8,205 nt of DNA from an uncultured Cellvibrio sp. (GTDB lineage: Bacteria; Pseudomonadota; Gammaproteobacteria; Pseudomonadales; Cellvibrionaceae): the NCBI GenBank assembly GCA_946886255.1, contig CAMPIG010000211.1, positions 1 to 8,205 of the forward strand, written 5' to 3'. The translations under genes and the position numbers were made by a program. The notes beneath the pieces were generated by a model, which saw only the letters and a list, made by a program, of their open reading frames with translations, was not told the DNA's origin and ran no database searches. This document shows positions 6,180 through 8,205 of this stretch, one piece after another. Position 1 is the stretch's first letter. Every line of letters begins with the position of its first letter.

Positions 6180-7130
6180 TCACAAACAATTTCCCGCCTT
6201 ACGATAACCGCTTTCCCTCGCTTCACGTTCCGAATTGAACTTCACAATATTGCTATTTTTCATTGCATCATAACTTGGACAGCCAATTGGTAAGTGGTAT
6301 ACCTTGGAGTTCTTATTTCCTCTAATCGGTAGTTCATTGTCAACTTCAGCGAGTTCTGAATTTATTTTTTCCTGTTCTAGTGTTTTTGAAGCAGCATTTT
6401 TCGATAACTCGTCTTTTTGATTTCTATCACCAATTACCCATTCCTTTTCTCCCGTGACATAAGGGTTGGTGTGCTGCATTATTCTGGCTATGCGTTGATT
6501 TCTGAGTTTTTCCCAGTCGGAAACGGGATACTGCTTATTCCAAGCCACGAATAGTTGTTCCTGTTGACGGCTCATACTCAGGTTGTAGCGGTCATGCATG
6601 TAGAAATAGATTCTGGCGATTTGGCCTCGGATTTCTGTTCTTGGCTCGATAACTCGCTGCTGGAAGTCGATCTTCACGGGGCATTGGCCGTGCTGATAGG
6701 GAGTCGACGGCAGTATGCCGAATCTGAAATTGGAGCGGTCACCATTAACTTCACCGACAGAGGGAACCAAGTTGTACATATCGGCTTCCATTTGGCGGAA
6801 TATGCGGTCAGTAGCTACGCAGTTTTTACGACCACCCTGTCGCCAGCACGGACGCTGCTGCCCAAAACTGTGAGCGGACATAACGTGTTCCCATTCAACT
6901 CGGTTAGCTCGTTGGGCATCTTTTCTGATCTTGTAGTTACAAGCTACTAAGTCGGCTTTACCAGAGAAGCCGGACCAGTTAATGGGGCAATTACAGTAAA
7001 AGGTATGTCGATAATCCGCATACACTTGTTTGCTCGCGCGCTTTGCTTGTTCGAAAGTCGTTGGTGAACTTGCAGTCACACAACAGGGGAAAAACAGAAC
7101 ACATAAGAATAAGAAACGAAGACTAATCAT
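6180..7130 (-). CDS. endA: Secreted endonuclease I (EndA/Vvn family) with Ada-like C-terminal domain
   Basis: A 316-residue precursor. Residues 1-20 are a signal peptide (hydrophobic core, VTA before SS), so the enzyme is periplasmic or secreted. The EndA/Vvn domain spans about 25-225. RVEWEHVMSAHSFG (77-90) contains the metal-ligand E81 and catalytic H82 of the beta-beta-alpha-metal site. DMYNLVPSVGEVNGDRSNFRF (117-137) is the second signature and supplies the metal-binding Asn. Cysteines at 46, 48, 64, 95, 104 and 150 probably form the disulfides known in this family. After a charged linker (about 230-265), residues 270-316 resemble the small Ada-type metal-binding module, with VYHLPIGCPSY (277-287), EA (302-303) and GYRKAGNC (308-315). 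These nucleases degrade extracellular DNA non-specifically for nutrition or as a barrier to uptake. The start has no obvious ribosome site, but the signal peptide fixes it. The gene is convergent with the HEPN gene. Confidence 0.92.
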   Translation of the reverse strand: MISLRFLFLCVLFFPCCVTASSPTTFEQAKRASKQVYADYRHTFYCNCPINWSGFSGKADLVACNYKIRKDAQRANRVEWEHVMSAHSFGQQRPCWRQGGRKNCVATDRIFRQMEADMYNLVPSVGEVNGDRSNFRFGILPSTPYQHGQCPVKIDFQQRVIEPRTEIRGQIARIYFYMHDRYNLSMSRQQEQLFVAWNKQYPVSDWEKLRNQRIARIMQHTNPYVTGEKEWVIGDRNQKDELSKNAASKTLEQEKINSELAEVDNELPIRGNKNSKVYHLPIGCPSYDAMKNSNIVKFNSEREARESGYRKAGNCL

Positions 7131-7268
7131 TTAAGACAACTTAACTTTAAATGTTTGGAGGAAAAATATTATTGCTTGAAGGCATCTAATGGATAGCACC
7201 ATTAAAATAGTAAGCTCAGTTTTGGCAGTGTGATATCCCGAGAAATGCATGTATATTTTTTAAATACT

Positions 7269-7290
7269 CCTGTAGGAAAATGCCTACAGG
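7269..7290 (-). terminator. Perfect 8-bp hairpin, terminator-like without a clean T-run
   Basis: CCTGTAGG (7269-7276) and CCTACAGG (7283-7290) are exact complements around a 6-base loop. On the minus strand it begins four bases after the stop codon of the short frame at 7295-7378, the usual place for a terminator. Only AGTATTT follows the stem there, and ATAATT on the plus strand, so termination would be weak. Confidence 0.4.
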
Positions 7291-7294
7291 ATAA

Positions 7295-7378
7295 TTAGCT
7301 ATTACCCACTGGTTGCGAAGTGCCATCTTCGGAATAATGCGCACATATCTGCTGCGCTTCCAATCCTGGCAGGTACAT
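7295..7378 (-). CDS. Possible short reading frame or gene fragment (27 codons)
   Basis: The minus-strand frame begins MYLPGLEAQQICAHYS and ends QPVGNS before TAA, directly followed by the hairpin at 7269-7290. Codon use is balanced and the peptide looks protein-like rather than random. The frame stays open upstream through the terminator region, so this may be the 3' end of a decayed gene. There is no convincing ribosome site. The evidence is weak and it may be chance. Confidence 0.22.
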   Translation of the reverse strand: MYLPGLEAQQICAHYSEDGTSQPVGNS

Positions 7379-7381
7379 CGA

Positions 7382-7417
7382 AGCCGATTCTCTTAGGGAT
7401 GAGAGATCGGCTTTTTT
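7382..7417 (+). terminator. Rho-independent terminator, plus strand
   Basis: AGCCGATTCTC (7382-7392) pairs with GAGAGATCGGCT (7401-7412), an AGCCGAT/ATCGGCT stem continued by TCTC/GAGA with a one-base bulge. The loop is TTAGGGAT and the stem is followed by six Ts (7412-7417). The T-run is on the plus strand only, so it acts on rightward transcription and does not serve the minus-strand gene at 7441-7794. No gene is seen upstream for it. Confidence 0.75.
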
Positions 7418-7440
7418 ATTACGGCCGCAAAATGGTCTGC

Positions 7441-7794
7441 TCAAATTTTTAGATGAAGCTCTTGCAGCCATTTGTCGAAATGCTGGGACTTATCACGAAG
7501 TGATTGGGCAAAACGTTCCAAACCATGAGCACAGACCTTATCCATTTGCTTGCCGCTCACAGCCTGACAACTGACGGACTCGCAGAAGAAAGCACAATAG
7601 TCGTTAAACTCTGAGAACTCATCACATAAATCCCGAAACTCCTCCCCGACAGTCAAATTTGAGTCCTTTGGCTTTTGCGTGTTATCTAGATCCAACATAA
7701 ATTCTCTCCATCCCATATTTGTCACCAACCGCCACGCAGGCGAAAACCTTCCTCCGAATATGAAATTCCCTTCAACAGCCCATGTGTTACTCAA
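7441..7794 (-). CDS. Uncharacterised 117-residue protein divergent from an XRE regulator
   Basis: I do not recognise the family. It begins MSNTWAVEGNFIFGGRF with a TTG start. AGGAAG lies about ten bases upstream of that TTG, and no ATG is available at the N-terminus. A GFG-like hydrophobic start is followed by an acidic, mostly helical middle and C-terminus (about 50-117) with four cysteines, in CDEF, CAFFCESVSC-like and VCAHG contexts. It has no signal peptide or membrane helix. Its promoter overlaps the operator-like repeat shared with the XRE gene, so it is probably controlled by that regulator. A role as toxin or effector partner is possible but unsupported by motif. Confidence 0.6.
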   Translation of the reverse strand: MSNTWAVEGNFIFGGRFSPAWRLVTNMGWREFMLDLDNTQKPKDSNLTVGEEFRDLCDEFSEFNDYCAFFCESVSCQAVSGKQMDKVCAHGLERFAQSLRDKSQHFDKWLQELHLKI

Positions 7795-7811
7795 GAGATT
7801 GTATCTTCCTA

Positions 7812-7839
7812 TTGAATATAGTCTATTGTAGACTATTAA
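7812..7839 (+). promoter_or_regulatory. Putative plus-strand promoter for the XRE gene
   Basis: TTGAAT (7812-7817) and TATTAA (7834-7839) are 16 bases apart, each matching the consensus at four of six positions. The spacer is almost exactly the operator-like repeat, the classic layout for autorepression. The inferred leader is about 65 bases and contains the hairpin at 7882-7907. Confidence 0.4.
7818..7836. promoter_or_regulatory. Operator-like inverted repeat between divergent genes
   Basis: ATAGTCTATTGTAGACTAT is a perfect 8-3-8 dyad in the divergent intergenic region. Its size and position fit the binding site of a small dimeric XRE protein such as the one encoded at 7912. It overlaps candidate promoters on both strands, so a single site could control both genes. 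Confidence 0.65.
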
Positions 7840-7852
7840 AACCCATAATCAA
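7825..7852 (-). promoter_or_regulatory. Putative minus-strand promoter for the 117-residue protein
   Basis: On the minus strand TTGATT (7852-7847) and TACAAT (7830-7825) are separated by 16 bases. The -10 box matches the sigma-70 consensus at five of six positions and lies inside the inverted repeat 7818-7836. A bound repressor would therefore block it directly. Confidence 0.45.
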
Positions 7853-7881
7853 CAATAAATATCATTAATAGATGATAAACA

Positions 7882-7907
7882 GCGACCATCTTCTCAAAGG
7901 TGGTTGC
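7882..7907 (+). promoter_or_regulatory. RNA hairpin enclosing the XRE ribosome binding site
   Basis: GCGACCATCTT (7882-7892) can pair along its whole length with AAGGTGGTTGC (7897-7907). This gives eleven pairs, two of them G-U, around the tetraloop CTCA. The Shine-Dalgarno AAGGTGG is buried in the 3' arm and the ATG begins four bases beyond the stem. Pairing that depends on wobble points to selection at the RNA level. Translation should be low unless the stem is opened. Confidence 0.6.
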
Positions 7908-7911
7908 ATCT

Positions 7912-8148
7912 ATGGATAAAAAACAGTTTGGCGAACGCCTCAAGATTGCTCGTCAGCGCAAAAACCTGAGGCAAATTGATATTTCAATTGCACTGGAAGA
8001 GTACGACATATTCATGACCCAAAGCGCCATCGGAAAGATTGAGCGAGGTGAGCGAAATTTATATGTTCATGAATTAGCCGCTTTGGCTGAGATTCTTGAG
8101 GTATCAATCGAGTGGATTATTAAGGGCGGAGAGCTGCGTATTCCTTAA
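7912..8148 (+). CDS. XRE-family helix-turn-helix transcriptional regulator
   Basis: A 78-residue protein that is almost entirely a HTH_3/Cro-CI domain. MDKKQFGERLKIARQRKNLR forms the first helix. DISIALEE is the second, TQSAIGKIERGERN (36-49) contains the recognition helix and the signature IERGERN, and YVHELAALAEILEVSIEWII completes the five-helix bundle. The size suits a compact dimeric repressor like phage Cro-type or restriction controller proteins. The start at ATG 7912 is chosen because AAGGTGG ends eight bases before it; an in-frame GTG at 7900 lies within that Shine-Dalgarno and is unlikely. It probably binds the dyad at 7818-7836, controlling itself and the divergent gene. What it regulates further is not visible. 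Confidence 0.9.
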   Translation: MDKKQFGERLKIARQRKNLRQIDISIALEEYDIFMTQSAIGKIERGERNLYVHELAALAEILEVSIEWIIKGGELRIP

Positions 8149-8157
8149 TTTGTACTA

Positions 8158-8165
8158 GTCGCGAC
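8158..8165. repeat. 8-bp palindrome GTCGCGAC at the start of a new segment
   Basis: This perfect palindrome lies ten bases after the XRE stop. The following sequence, CTAATCTGACACTTC and then AGAAGAGAG, looks like the leader of a new gene or the outer edge of an insertion sequence just beyond the window. No reading frame can be assigned in 8149-8205. Confidence 0.25.
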
Positions 8166-8205
8166 CTAATCTGACACTTCAGCTTGAAAGAAGAGAGTTA
8201 CCGGT

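Larger units (their letters stand above)
7131..7440 (+). other. Gap holding a hairpin, a possible short frame and an orphan terminator
   Basis: This 310-bp stretch separates two minus-strand genes. It contains a perfect 8-bp hairpin (7269-7290), a 27-codon minus-strand frame (7295-7378) and a strong plus-strand terminator (7382-7417). No plus-strand gene of useful length ends at that terminator, so it either ends a small RNA or is left over from a lost gene. The rest, 7131-7268, is AT-rich and would include the endonuclease promoter. I could not pick one reliably. Confidence 0.5.

Noticed and set aside
6555..6950. 131-codon open frame on the plus strand inside the endonuclease I gene
   Set aside because: It is fully antisense to the EndA/Vvn catalytic domain, whose motifs are intact on the minus strand. 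It shows no recognisable motif or ribosome site.
7295..7417. tRNA or tmRNA end used as an integration site
   Set aside because: No cloverleaf, T-loop (GTTCGAATC-type) or CCA end can be found near the terminator on either strand.
7818..8148. Restriction controller (C protein) system
   Set aside because: The regulator has the size of a C protein, and the dyad contains AGTC and GACT arms. No methylase or cognate restriction gene is adjacent, and the arm order differs from the usual C-box.
690..8205. CRISPR array or tandem direct repeats
   Set aside because: No regularly spaced direct repeats are present; the repeated motifs are inverted, degenerate and scattered.

Overview
The window reads as an accessory region of a gammaproteobacterial chromosome, probably marine or aquatic. 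The basis is moderately AT-rich DNA, a secreted endonuclease I with an Ada-like C-terminal domain, and intergenic scraps of the short inverted repeats and transposase-linked ends common in marine gammaproteobacteria. The lineage is inferred from remembered sequence style, not from a marker gene. No rRNA, tRNA, CRISPR array or intact transposase is present.

Layout: (1) 1-689, the last codons of an unseen gene overlap by ATGA an HNH nuclease gene resembling ptuB of Septu-type defence pairs. (2) 690-1033, a non-coding stretch with a REP-transposase-type end and nested inverted repeats. (3) 1034-4551, three co-oriented genes: a circularly permuted NlpC/P60 (YiiX/C92-like) enzyme with an unknown C-terminal half, an Mrr-type PD-(D/E)xK nuclease with an unknown N-terminal half, and a DUF3800 putative nuclease with a C-terminal winged-helix-like tail. 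The DUF3800 gene appears to start at a rare ATT codon. (4) 4684-5172, a small exported protein of unknown function. (5) 5382-6044, an AbiU2-type HEPN protein with a more GC-rich composition. (6) 6180-7130 on the minus strand, a secreted endonuclease I. (7) 7131-7440, hairpins, a possible short minus-strand reading frame and an orphan plus-strand terminator. (8) 7441-8148, a divergent pair: a 117-residue unknown protein and a 78-residue XRE regulator. They share a 19-bp operator-like inverted repeat, and the XRE ribosome binding site lies inside an 11-bp RNA hairpin.

The clustering of HNH, Mrr, DUF3800 and HEPN families, mostly as stand-alone genes with wide gaps, fits a defence island built by successive insertions. 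The best candidates for something undescribed are the permuted-papain enzyme plus Mrr pair (1034-3143), the DUF3800/winged-helix gene, and the divergent XRE module with its apparent two-level control. No function of these genes as a system can be proved from the sequence alone.
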